Under the pieces are notes generated by a model. It made no database searches and was not told where the DNA came from. It saw only the letters and a program-made list of their open reading frames with translations. From CAIVVT01 sp963757265 (GTDB lineage Bacteria; Acidobacteriota; Terriglobia; Bryobacterales; Bryobacteraceae): DNA of 14,238 nt. Positions 6,146 to 13,714 of the stretch are shown here, in pieces (positions within the stretch are counted from its first letter, which is position 1; each line of letters opens with the position of its first letter). A program made the translations under genes and the position numbers. The stretch lies in the NCBI GenBank assembly GCA_963757265.1, contig CAVWRA010000007.1, positions 1 to 14,238 on the forward strand. Reading direction: 5' to 3'.

Positions 6146-8270
6146 CCTCCCGTTGGCCCTGCCGGTGCCAGCACCAGCAGGGCGTCGGCGACCGTGCAAC
6201 CCTGGCCGGCAGGGTGGACGATCACCGGGTTGAGCTCCAGCTCGGCCACTGTGGCGCGGCCGGCATCGGCGAGGCGGGACAAAAGCGAAACAAGGCGCGC
6301 CAGCGCGGGCAGATCGGCAGGCGGAGCGCCGCGAAACCCCTCCAGCAACGGCGCGCTGCGCAGCGTGCGTATCATCGCGGTGGCCTCCGCCTCGTCGACG
6401 GGGGCGAGGCGATAGGCGACGTCCTTGAACAGTTCGGTCGTGGTGCCGCCGGCACCGACGCTGACCACGGGGCCGAACGTGGGGTCGCGCAGCACGCCAC
6501 GATCATCTCCACCCCGCGCGCCGCCATCGGTTCGAGCAGCACACCATCGATGGCGGCGCCAGGGACGTGGCGCGCGGCGCTCGCGCTGACGGCGTCGAAG
6601 GCATCCTCCAGCGCGGGCAGGTCGGCGATGCCGAGGCGCACCCCTCCGGCCTCGGTCTTGTGGGAGATGGCCGCCGACTGGATCTTCAGCGCCAGCGGGA
6701 AGCCGAGCGCCGCGGCAGCCCCCGCCAGCCCGGCCCGATCGCGCACCAGGCGGCTGGGCATCATGGCAGCGCCGAACTGAACCAGCACCGCCTTGGCCGC
6801 GTGCTCCGGCAACGTGCCGGTGGGGCCGGAAAGGGCCGCGCTCACCTTTTCCGGCAGCGGGACCGGGGCGGGCGGTGTGGCGGGCTGGGCGGCGCCCTGG
6901 TCGCGCAGCACCCTTGCGGCGATGGCCAGCAGCGCCATAGAGGGGCAGATCACCGCGCCCGCGTCGGCCAGCACCTTGCGGCCTAGCGGTGAGGGCAGGG
7001 TGTAGCTGTAGAACAGCACCGGCTTGCGCTGCTGCTCCAGCATCGCGGTCAGGGTAGGACCGTCGAGCGACACGCGCACCGGGTCGGCGAGCGTGGTGAC
7101 GACGGCGATCTGGTCCACGCCCGGGTCGTCCAGCATCAGCTCCACCGTGCGCAGCGTGCCGCCGCCCGCCGCGCCACCCGCCGTCAGGTCCACCGGATTG
7201 CGCGCGCTGCCATAGGACGGGATGAAGCCGCGGATCGCCGCTTGTGTCCCCGCACTCAGCTCCGGCAAGCTTAGCCCGGCGGCCTCCAACGCATCGGCGG
7301 CCCAGGCGCCCGCGCCGCCGGAGATCGTGACCACGCCGACCCGGCCGCCCCGCGCCGGGGGGTTGGCGGCCAGGGCAGCGGCGATGGTCAGCGCCTCCTC
7401 GAGTTCCGCCGCGACGACGATGCCATGGCGCTGGAACATGGCGTCGTAGCCGGCGTCCCAGCCGGCCATGCTGGCGGTGTGGGAGGCGGCGGCCAGCTTG
7501 CCCACGGTCGAGCGGCCCACCTTGATGGCGACGATGAACTTCCCCGCCGCGCGGGCCGCCACCGCTGCCTGGGCGAAGCCCGCCGGGTCGCGGATGCTCT
7601 CCAGGAACAGTAGCACGCCCGCCGTGTCAGGGTCGGCCACCATGTGGGCCAGGAAGTCGGACACCGTCAGGTCCGCCTCGTTGCCCGTGCTCACGACGGT
7701 GCTGAATGACAGCCCCAGTGCGCGGCCGCGATCGTACAGGGCGAACCCCATGCCGCCGCTCTGCGCTACGATACCGATGCGGGCGTGCAGGGCGGTGGGG
7801 TTGTCGTCGGCGTCACGAGCCACCGCCGGGCTGAAGGTGGCGCTGACCCGGGCGACCTCGTTGTGGAAGCCCTCGGCGTTGGGGCCGAGCACCCGCATGC
7901 CGGTGCGCCGGGCGAGAGCGCCGATCTGGTCCTGCAGCGCCGCCGGGGCAGCGTCGTCCTCGGCAAAGCCTGAGGAGATGATCACCGCGTTGCGCGTCCC
8001 GGCGGCGGCGCAGGCCTCCAGCGCCGGCAGCACGTCCGCGGCGGGGATCGCGATCACCGCTAGGTCCACCGGGTCGCCCACGGCGGCCACCGTGGGGAAG
8101 CACGGCAGGCCGTCGATCGCCTCGTAGCTGGGGTTCACCGGCACGATGCGGCCGCCGAAGCCGTTCTTGCGCAGCAGGCTCAGCACCTGGCCACGGATCT
8201 TGTGCACGTCCGGCGAGGCGCCGATCAGCGCTACGGAGCCCGGCGCCAGCAGCGTGTTGAGCGCGCTCAT
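6142..8270 (-). pseudogene. Acyl-CoA ligase, ADP-forming (acetate-CoA ligase-like) family, one-base frameshift
   Basis: This family activates a carboxylic acid to its CoA thioester through a phospho-histidine. Domains in order: CoA-binding Rossmann fold (residues 1 to about 135, GSVALIGAS), succinyl-CoA-ligase-like domains (about 160-460) with AASHTASMAG carrying the likely phosphorylated His264, and a C-terminal ATP-grasp part (from about 485, GFPLALKIQSAAISHKTEAG). The frame runs from ATG 8270 to residue 591 (GVEMIV). It then slips: the family's continuation (G-VLRDPTFGPVVSVGAGG-TTTELF) is found in another frame from about 6497 to the stop at 6142. Restoring one G in GTGG/CGTG at 6497 gives a normal 709-residue protein. 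The ATG overlaps the upstream dehydrogenase stop and the end overlaps the downstream ATG, both by four bases. It is either a recent pseudogene or a sequence error. Confidence 0.88.
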
Positions 8271-9313
8271 GCTGCTGTCAGAGCCGGCCACAGCCCCTCC
8301 GGCCCGGCGGCCAGCGCGAAACGGCCGACCAGGGCGTTCCATTCCGCCTCGTTGCCGAACTCGTCCCGCCAGGACCACAGGCGGCGGGTGGCGTAGTGCA
8401 GCTCGTATTCCTGGGTCAAGCCAATGGCACCGTGCGATTGGTGCGCCAGCCCGGCGGCGATGCTGGCCGCCTCCCCGGCGCGCGCCTTGGCGGCCCCCAC
8501 CAGCAGCGGCGACAGCCCGCCGGCCAGCGCCTCCGCTGCCATGTCGGCGGCGGCGATGGCGGCGGCGGATTGCTCGGCCAGCACGGCCAGGTTCTGCTGG
8601 ATCGCCTGGAACTTGCCGATCGGGCGGCCGAACTGCACCCGGGTTTGCGCGTAGCCCACGCTCAACTCCAGGGCGCGGGACAGGGCGCCGGCAATCTGCA
8701 CCGTGCGCAGGGCGGCGCCAGCGGTCCGCAACTGCGGGCCATCGATCCCGGCGGGGGCCACGGAGTCCGCAGGCAGGGTCACGTCCAGCGTGACGGTGTC
8801 GCGTGGCTCGCCGGCCAGGTTCACGTCTTGCGCCGTGGTCAGCCCGGCGGCCGGTAGGCTCGCCACCATCGGACCGTCCGGGCCGGAGGCCAGCAAGGCC
8901 AAGGCAGCGGCATCGCGCGCCCAGGGGATGCGGTGCGCCTTGCCGGTCAGTCGCCAGACATCGCCGTCCTTCGCCAGGGTGAGCGTGTCGGCCAGACGCA
9001 CCGGCGCCACCGTCAGCACGCCCTCCGGCACCGGCAGCCCGACGCGGGCGAGCAGCCAACTGGCCAGCATGGTCTCCGCCAGCGGGATCGGGGCGGTATG
9101 GGCGGCAGAACTCTGCAGCAGGCGCATCGCCTCCGCTACCGTGGCGCCGAAGCCGCCGGCCTCCTCCGGCAGCAGGGCGGCGGTGAACCCGGCCTCCACC
9201 ACGGCCTCCCACAGCGCGGCCGGGAACACGCCTTGTTCGGCCTCGCGTAGTACGTCCTTGCTGCAATGGGTGCTGAACAGGCGCTCGGCACTGTCGGCGA
9301 GTTGGTCGCTCAT
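8267..9313 (-). CDS. Acyl-CoA dehydrogenase, short FadE-like subunit
   Basis: This 348-residue acyl-CoA dehydrogenase homologue is shorter than its partner downstream. The N-terminal helical domain includes FTAALLPEEAGGFGATVAEA. The middle domain is reduced: it keeps WRLTGKAHRIPWARDAAALA but lacks the usual SEPxxGSD signature. The C-terminal domain has YAQTRVQFGRPIGKFQAIQQ, the best family landmark, and SHGAIGLTQEYELHYATRR. This pattern is known from small or beta-type subunits of heteromeric dehydrogenases (PimD-like or steroid FadE-type), so pairing with the 391-residue protein is an inference. Both neighbours overlap it by ATGA, which implies translational coupling. No lesion is visible. 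Confidence 0.9.
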   Translation of the reverse strand: MSDQLADSAERLFSTHCSKDVLREAEQGVFPAALWEAVVEAGFTAALLPEEAGGFGATVAEAMRLLQSSAAHTAPIPLAETMLASWLLARVGLPVPEGVLTVAPVRLADTLTLAKDGDVWRLTGKAHRIPWARDAAALALLASGPDGPMVASLPAAGLTTAQDVNLAGEPRDTVTLDVTLPADSVAPAGIDGPQLRTAGAALRTVQIAGALSRALELSVGYAQTRVQFGRPIGKFQAIQQNLAVLAEQSAAAIAAADMAAEALAGGLSPLLVGAAKARAGEAASIAAGLAHQSHGAIGLTQEYELHYATRRLWSWRDEFGNEAEWNALVGRFALAAGPEGLWPALTAA

Positions 9314-10165
9314 ACGGGTCTCCGCTCACTCGAGGTGGCTTCGCCAGGGCTACGGCGCAAGCCGTCCCACTGCGCGTCGTTCCAGCGCAGAAGGGTCGCG
9401 GTGTCGTTCTGCGCCGAGCCGGACAGGAATTGCTTGCTGCCATCCACCGCCACGCACTCGCCGTTCACGTAGGAGGCGAGCGGCGAAACCAGGAAGGCGC
9501 AGACATCGGTCAGCTCGCGGTGCTCGCCCACCCGGCCCATCGGGATGGTGCGCTCCGGCGACGGTTTCGGCAGGGCGGCGGGGGCTAACCCGGCGGCGGA
9601 CCCGGCGGTGGGGAACGCGCCCGGCGCCACCGCTACGCAGCGTATGTTCTTCGGCCCCCACCGCCAGGCTGCGCGTCATCGCCAGGACGCCCGCCTTCGC
9701 CATGGCTGAGGGCGCGGTGAAGGGGCACGTATAAGGCGAAAGGTCAGCACCGAGAGCAGTGCCGCCCCGCCCCTCCGCGATCCAGCGGCGGCCGCAGCCG
9801 AACGTGCAATAGGCCGAACCGTGCAGCACGGCGCGGAGCACCGCGTCCACCGCGCGCACCGACAAGCGGTGGCTCTGCGCCAGGAAATTGCCGGCGGCGT
9901 TGTTGACCAGGATGTCCAGCGGGCGGTTCTGCCAAATCGTGTCCAGCATCGCCTCGACCTGCGCCGGGTTGCGCACGTCGCAGCCGATCGTGGTGATGTC
10001 GGCACCCGTGTGCTGTTCCCGCATCTCGGCCGCGGCCTGTTCCAGCACCGGCACCCGGCGGCCGCAGATCACCAGCGAGGCGCCGAGCGACAGATACCGC
10101 TCGCCGATCGCGCGCCCTAGCCCCCCCGCGACACGTGTTTTGTTAACCTGGATTCCGAGCCGTGT
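9310..10165 (-). pseudogene. Short-chain dehydrogenase/reductase (2,4-dienoyl-CoA reductase-like), several lesions
   Basis: Recognisable parts are GRAIGERYLSLGASLVICGR, CDVRNPAQVEAML, the NNAG-type motif DILVNNAAGNFL, and PSAMAKAGVLAMTRSLAV with the catalytic lysine. The C-terminus is APGAFPTAGS...YVNGECVAVDGSKQF...SSERRPV. These fit NADPH-dependent 2,4-dienoyl-CoA reductase-like SDRs. Three defects are visible. At the 5' end the nucleotide-binding TGGGxGLG motif is reduced to VAGGLG and no start codon precedes it in frame; a TAG, which is the livF stop, lies just before. Around 9730-9760 a short run is out of frame, with the expected LSVLT appearing in another frame. Near 9655-9660 five bases seem lost from the codons for AVEWGP, shifting the frame to the end. 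The stop overlaps the next ATG as ATGA, so it was once a coupled operon member. Confidence 0.85.
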
Positions 10166-10894
10166 CTAGATCCCTCCTGCTTCGAGGCCGAGGCCGAAAT
10201 AGGCCCGGCGCAGCCCGTCATCCGCCTGGATCGCGGCGGGCGTGCCGCCGAATGCGATGCGGCCGCCTTCCATGGTGAACACGCGGTCGCCCAGTTCCAG
10301 GAACTTCACGTTCTGCTCCGCGATCAGCAACGACAGCCCGCCGGCCCGGCACTGCGCGAGCGACTTGATGACCGTGGCGACCAACAACGGCGACAGCCCG
10401 GCGGACGGCTCGTCCATCACCAGCAGCTTCGGCTCGGCCGCCAACGCCTTGGCGATGCCGAGCATCTTGCGCTCCCCGCCGGACAACGCGCCCGCGGCCT
10501 GCCGGCGGCGTTCCACCAAGATGGGGAACAGCGCATACAGCTCGTCCCGCCGGTGGTGCGCGGTGCGTCGGTCCACGAACAGCGCGCCGAGGTCGAGGTT
10601 CTCCTCCACGCTCAGCCCGGGGAAGATGCCGAGTTCGGACATGTAGCTCAGGCCTAAGCGCACGCGGGCGCGGGCCGGCAGGTGGGCGATGTCCCGCCCC
10701 TGGAAGCGCACGCTGCCCCCGAGCGTGGGCAGCAGGCCCATCAGGCATTTCAGCAGCGTCGTCTTGCCCGCGCCGTTCGGGCCCAGCAGCACGACGGTCT
10801 CACCCGTCCGCACTTCCAGGTCCACGCCCCACAGCACCTGCACGCCACCATACCCGGCCTCGAGCGCGGAGGTCTGGAGGAGGGGCTCCGTCAT
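10166..10894 (-). CDS. livF: Branched-chain amino acid-type ABC transporter ATPase LivF
   Basis: This is one of the two ATPases of a LivKHMGF (HAAT family) importer and acts on the cytoplasmic face of the LivHM pore. The product is 242 residues. It has Walker A GPNGAGKTT (38-46), signature LSGGER (137-142), Walker B KLLVMDEPSAGLSP from about 156, and AEQNVKFLELGDRVFTMEGG near 192-211, as in LivF. The ATG at 10894 has AAGGA eight bases upstream, lying between the gene and the inverted-repeat element, so the ribosome site has survived. The neighbouring acyl-CoA genes suggest the transporter imports a carboxylic acid and not necessarily an amino acid. No lesion was seen. Confidence 0.95.
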   Translation of the reverse strand: MTEPLLQTSALEAGYGGVQVLWGVDLEVRTGETVVLLGPNGAGKTTLLKCLMGLLPTLGGSVRFQGRDIAHLPARARVRLGLSYMSELGIFPGLSVEENLDLGALFVDRRTAHHRRDELYALFPILVERRRQAAGALSGGERKMLGIAKALAAEPKLLVMDEPSAGLSPLLVATVIKSLAQCRAGGLSLLIAEQNVKFLELGDRVFTMEGGRIAFGGTPAAIQADDGLRRAYFGLGLEAGGI

Positions 10895-10910
10895 CGCCCA
10901 AATCCTTTCC

Positions 10911-11056
10911 CTAGCGGCCTGTCGGAGCTAAGAACAAGTCGGGGACGAATCGAGGAAACATTTCGACAAGCTGATAGAAACATAAATATAAAAACAACAT
11001 TCAGAAGAAAAATGCTCACTAAATTCGTGGCGACGCCCACTCCGACAGGCTGCTAG
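10911..11056. mobile_element. MITE-like element with terminal inverted repeats between livG and livF
   Basis: The sequence CTAG-CGGCCTGTCGGAG at 10911-10927 is matched in inverted orientation by CTCCGACAGGCTG-CTAG at 11040-11056, with one mismatch in 17 bases. The 112 bases between are AT-rich, unlike the GC-rich genes around them, and hold no gene. CTAG at each outer end could be a 4-bp target duplication (it is itself a palindrome), leaving 13-bp terminal repeats and a 138-bp element. This is the build of a miniature inverted-repeat transposable element that depends on a full insertion sequence elsewhere. I cannot name the parent element with confidence. It interrupts an operon whose other joints are tight. 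Confidence 0.65.
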
Positions 11057-11072
11057 GCGCTCTCCCCTTAAG

Positions 11073-11094
11073 CCCTCTCCCCCCTGGGAGGGGG
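11073..11094. repeat. GC-rich hairpin repeat A
   Basis: CCCTCTCCC pairs with GGGAGGGGG around a four-base loop (nine pairs, one of them T-G), followed by TTGGGTGAGGGG. It resembles the CCCTCTCCC/GGGAG(A)GGG intergenic palindromes scattered through many proteobacterial genomes. There is no T-run on either strand, so it is not a standard terminator. It lies 17 bp outside the MITE-like element. Confidence 0.6.
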
Positions 11095-11150
11095 TTGGGT
11101 GAGGGGTCCTCCAACGCGTACAATCCCGCGCGCAGGCCCCTGACCCCGGC

Positions 11151-11169
11151 CCTCTCCCGCAGGGAGAGG
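11151..11169. repeat. GC-rich hairpin repeat B
   Basis: CCTCTCCC, loop GCA, GGGAGAGG forms a perfect eight-base stem 18 bp beyond the livG stop codon. It is a second copy of the motif of hairpin A. It could attenuate or stabilise mRNA between livG and livF, but no terminator T-run follows. Confidence 0.6.
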
Positions 11170-11187
11170 AAGTAGAGCGGCCGCCCC

Positions 11188-11895
11188 TCATGCCGCCGCC
11201 TTCTCGGGCGCGCCCAGGAACACCTCGACCACCTGCCTGTCCTGCACCGCGTCGCGCAGGCTGCCGCCGAACAGCACGCGGCCGGCGTTCATCACCACCA
11301 CGCGGTGCGTGATGCGGTCGATGAACGGCATCAGGTGCTCGACGACCACCAGCCCGATCCCGGCATCGGACAGCGCGCGCAGGCGGGCGGCGATCCGCTC
11401 GAGCTCCGCCGGGTTCAGGCCGCAAGCCAGCTCATCCAGCAGCAGCAGACGCGGCCGCGTCGCAAGCGCGCGGGCGAGGTCGAGCATCTTCTGTTGCACG
11501 CTCGTCAGCTCTCCCGCGCGCCGCTGCGCCATGGCGCCGAGTTCGACGAAGTCGAGCAGCGCGTCCAGATCCTCGCCGCCGTTGGACGCCACCTCCAGAT
11601 TTTGCCGCACCGTCAGCGTGGCGAACGGCTTGGGCACCTGGAACGTGCGGTTGATGCCGCGGGCCGCGCGCCGGTGGGCGGGCAGGCGGGTCACGTCCTC
11701 GCCGCCGACGCTGACGCTGCCGCCATCGGCCGGCAGCAGGCCGCTGATGACGTTGATCAGCGTCGTCTTGCCGGAGCCGTTGGGGCCGATCAGCCCCACG
11801 ATCTCGCCCGGACACACCATCAGGTCGACGCCGCCCAGAGCGGTGAAGCCGCCGAAGCGCTTGACGGCGCCGGTGACGCGCAGCAGGTCAGACAT
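11188..11895 (-). CDS. livG: Branched-chain amino acid-type ABC transporter ATPase LivG
   Basis: This is the second ATPase of the importer, 235 residues long. Walker A is GPNGSGKTT (37-45), the Q-loop lies at RTFQ (83-86) and Walker B is RLLLLDELACGLNP (149-162). VVEHLMPFIDRITHRVVVMN carries the switch histidine as in LivG. The ABC signature reads LTSVQ (130-134) where LSxGQ is usual, so the signature glycine is valine. Some LivG subgroups have degenerate signatures, so this need not abolish function. The ATG at 11895 lies inside the end of livM (8-nt overlap). Downstream, about 290 bp with repeats separate it from livF. The reading frame is intact. Confidence 0.94.
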   Translation of the reverse strand: MSDLLRVTGAVKRFGGFTALGGVDLMVCPGEIVGLIGPNGSGKTTLINVISGLLPADGGSVSVGGEDVTRLPAHRRAARGINRTFQVPKPFATLTVRQNLEVASNGGEDLDALLDFVELGAMAQRRAGELTSVQQKMLDLARALATRPRLLLLDELACGLNPAELERIAARLRALSDAGIGLVVVEHLMPFIDRITHRVVVMNAGRVLFGGSLRDAVQDRQVVEVFLGAPEKAAA

Positions 11896-12844
11896 GGGCC
11901 GGCCGGCCGCTCGGCTGCGCCTGCTTGCCGCGGGGCGCGAAATGCCGGGGAATGCTGGCCAGCCCCTCCGGCAAGAACAGCACCAGCAGCATGATCAGCA
12001 CCCCGTAGGCGAGCTGGAAGTATTGCGGCGCGGACACGCCGAGCGCGTTGTACAGCCCGTACAGCAGCAGCACGCCCAGCACCGGGCCGGCCAGCGTGCC
12101 CGCGCCGCCGAACAGGGTGAACACGATGGCGAAGATGCTGAAGTTGATGTCGAACATCGCCTCCGGAAAGAAGGTCGATGCCCGCCAGGCGGACACCGCG
12201 CCGATCAGCCCGGCGGCCACCGCGCTCGCCAGCCACACCACCAGCCGCCCGCGCACGATGTCCATCCCCGCCATCGACGCCGCCAGCGGGTTGTCCCGCG
12301 CCGCCCGCAGCTGCAATCCGAACCGCGAGTGGCGCAGCCAGGCCACCAGCCCCATCGTCAGCACCAGGATGCCGAGCGCTATGCCGTAGGTGAAGCCCGG
12401 CGTGTACGGCAGCGCCAGCTTCACGCCGTAGGGCCCGCCTGTGACGCTCTGCAGGCTCGGGTTCGCGATCAGGTGCAGCAGCGCCTCGGACGCGGCCAGG
12501 CTGGCGAGGCCGAAATAAGCGCCCTGCAACCTCAGCAGCGGCGTCAGCAGCAGCCCGACTAGCAGCGCCGCCACGCCGCCGCCCACGACCGCCAGCACCG
12601 GCCCCGCGCCCGCGAGCGTCACCAGCATCGAGAACCCGTAGGCACCCGCGCCGAAGAAGCCAACATAGCCGAAGGGCAGGTAGCCGGAGAAGCCGTACGT
12701 CAGGTTCAGCCCCTGCGCCAGCACCAGGAACACGACGAAGTTCAGCAGCAGCAGGCCGTTGTCATACAGCGACGGCAGCACCGCGAACAACGCCAGCAAC
12801 GGCAGCACGACGAGGCCCAGATCCCGTAGGAGGCCCCTATGCAT
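11888..12844 (-). CDS. livM: ABC transporter permease LivM
   Basis: This is one of the two inner-membrane permeases forming the substrate channel with LivH. The 318-residue protein is very hydrophobic, with about eight to ten membrane segments starting at VVLPLLALFAVLPSL. The family landmark NLTYGFSGYLPFGYVGFFGA follows near residue 47. The cytoplasmic coupling loop RHSRFGLQLRAARDNPLAA includes the conserved ARDN and would contact the ATPases. FTLFGGAGTLAGPVLGV is another typical stretch. The ATG at 12844 overlaps livH by eight bases and the end overlaps livG by eight, indicating a coupled operon. No lesions are visible. Confidence 0.95.
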   Translation of the reverse strand: MHRGLLRDLGLVVLPLLALFAVLPSLYDNGLLLLNFVVFLVLAQGLNLTYGFSGYLPFGYVGFFGAGAYGFSMLVTLAGAGPVLAVVGGGVAALLVGLLLTPLLRLQGAYFGLASLAASEALLHLIANPSLQSVTGGPYGVKLALPYTPGFTYGIALGILVLTMGLVAWLRHSRFGLQLRAARDNPLAASMAGMDIVRGRLVVWLASAVAAGLIGAVSAWRASTFFPEAMFDINFSIFAIVFTLFGGAGTLAGPVLGVLLLYGLYNALGVSAPQYFQLAYGVLIMLLVLFLPEGLASIPRHFAPRGKQAQPSGRPAHV

Positions 12845-13712
12845 GCCGCACCCGCTGTCCCAGCAGCCCGGTCGGCCGCACCAGCAGCACGCCGATCAGC
12901 ACCAGGTTCGGCAGCAAATCCGCCCAGGAGCTGAGATACGTCCGCATCAGCATCAGCAACTCGCCGAAGATCACCCCGCCCAGCACTGTGCCCAGCGGAT
13001 TGCCCAGCGACCCGATGATGATCACCGCAAACGAGGTGAGGTCCAGCGGGATGCCCAGCGACGGCGTGAAGCTGCCGAGCATGAACGGCGCGAACACCCC
13101 CGCTACCGCCGCCAATCCCGAGCCCGTGCCGAACGCGATGGCGGAGATGCGGTGCACGTCCACCCCGATCGCCACCGCTTCCTCGCGCTGCGCCATGATC
13201 GCGCGGGTCTGGCGGCCGAGGCGCGTGCGGTAGAGATACACATACACCCCCGCCAGCATCACGACCGACACGCATGCGGCGTACGCCCAGGCGTAGGGGA
13301 TGGTCTGGCCCAGCAGCGGCACCGGGTGGCCGCCGAGCAGCTTGCTGGGGATCGACCGTTCGGAGTTGCCGAACAGCATCGCCACCCCCGCCTCGATTGT
13401 CTGCGACAGGCCGAAGAACAGGATCAGCGACAGCATCTCAGGCTCCCGCGACCGGAACAGGCGCGGCACAAGCAGGTAGTACACCGGCAGGCCCACGACG
13501 AAGAACATGGCGAAGCTGATCGCGATCACCGCCGGAGCGGGCAGGCCGAGCCCGCGCAGCATCCAGAACGCGCCGAACGCGCCCAGCATAATGAAGTCGC
13601 CATGCGCCAGGTTGACGATGCGCATGACCCCGAACACCAGGTTCATCCCCACGCCGACCAGCGCGTAGTACAGCCCGAAGATGACCCCGGTGGCGAGTGC
13701 GTATTGCAGCAT
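12837..13712 (-). CDS. livH: ABC transporter permease LivH
   Basis: This is the first permease of the importer, 291 residues with about eight membrane segments. The N-terminus has the LivH hallmark GLYYALVGVGMNLVFGVMR followed by IVNLAHGDFIMLGAF. The coupling region contains TRLGRQTRAIMAQREEAVAI. The later stretch SFAVIIIGSLGNPLGTVLGG is also typical. ATG 13712 starts two bases after the livK stop. The C-terminus GLLGQRVRHA overlaps livM by eight bases. The frame is intact. Confidence 0.95.
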   Translation of the reverse strand: MLQYALATGVIFGLYYALVGVGMNLVFGVMRIVNLAHGDFIMLGAFGAFWMLRGLGLPAPAVIAISFAMFFVVGLPVYYLLVPRLFRSREPEMLSLILFFGLSQTIEAGVAMLFGNSERSIPSKLLGGHPVPLLGQTIPYAWAYAACVSVVMLAGVYVYLYRTRLGRQTRAIMAQREEAVAIGVDVHRISAIAFGTGSGLAAVAGVFAPFMLGSFTPSLGIPLDLTSFAVIIIGSLGNPLGTVLGGVIFGELLMLMRTYLSSWADLLPNLVLIGVLLVRPTGLLGQRVRHA

Positions 13713-13714
13713 GG

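Noticed and set aside
5060..6415. 451-codon plus-strand frame over the acyl-CoA dehydrogenase
   Set aside because: Low-complexity shadow frame; the minus strand has an intact dehydrogenase with conserved motifs.
8271..9443. Apparent extension of the ligase frame upstream of its ATG, giving a 1023-codon ORF
   Set aside because: The added part is an out-of-frame reading of the short acyl-CoA dehydrogenase. The ATGA overlap at 8270 and the family's N-terminus fix the true start.
11073..11169. Rho-independent terminators between livG and livF
   Set aside because: The stems are good, but neither has a T-run on the transcribed strand; intergenic repeat is the better reading.
11309..12562. 417-codon plus-strand frame over livG and livM
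   Set aside because: Ser/Arg/Gln-rich shadow translation without domains; it lies opposite two clear Liv genes.
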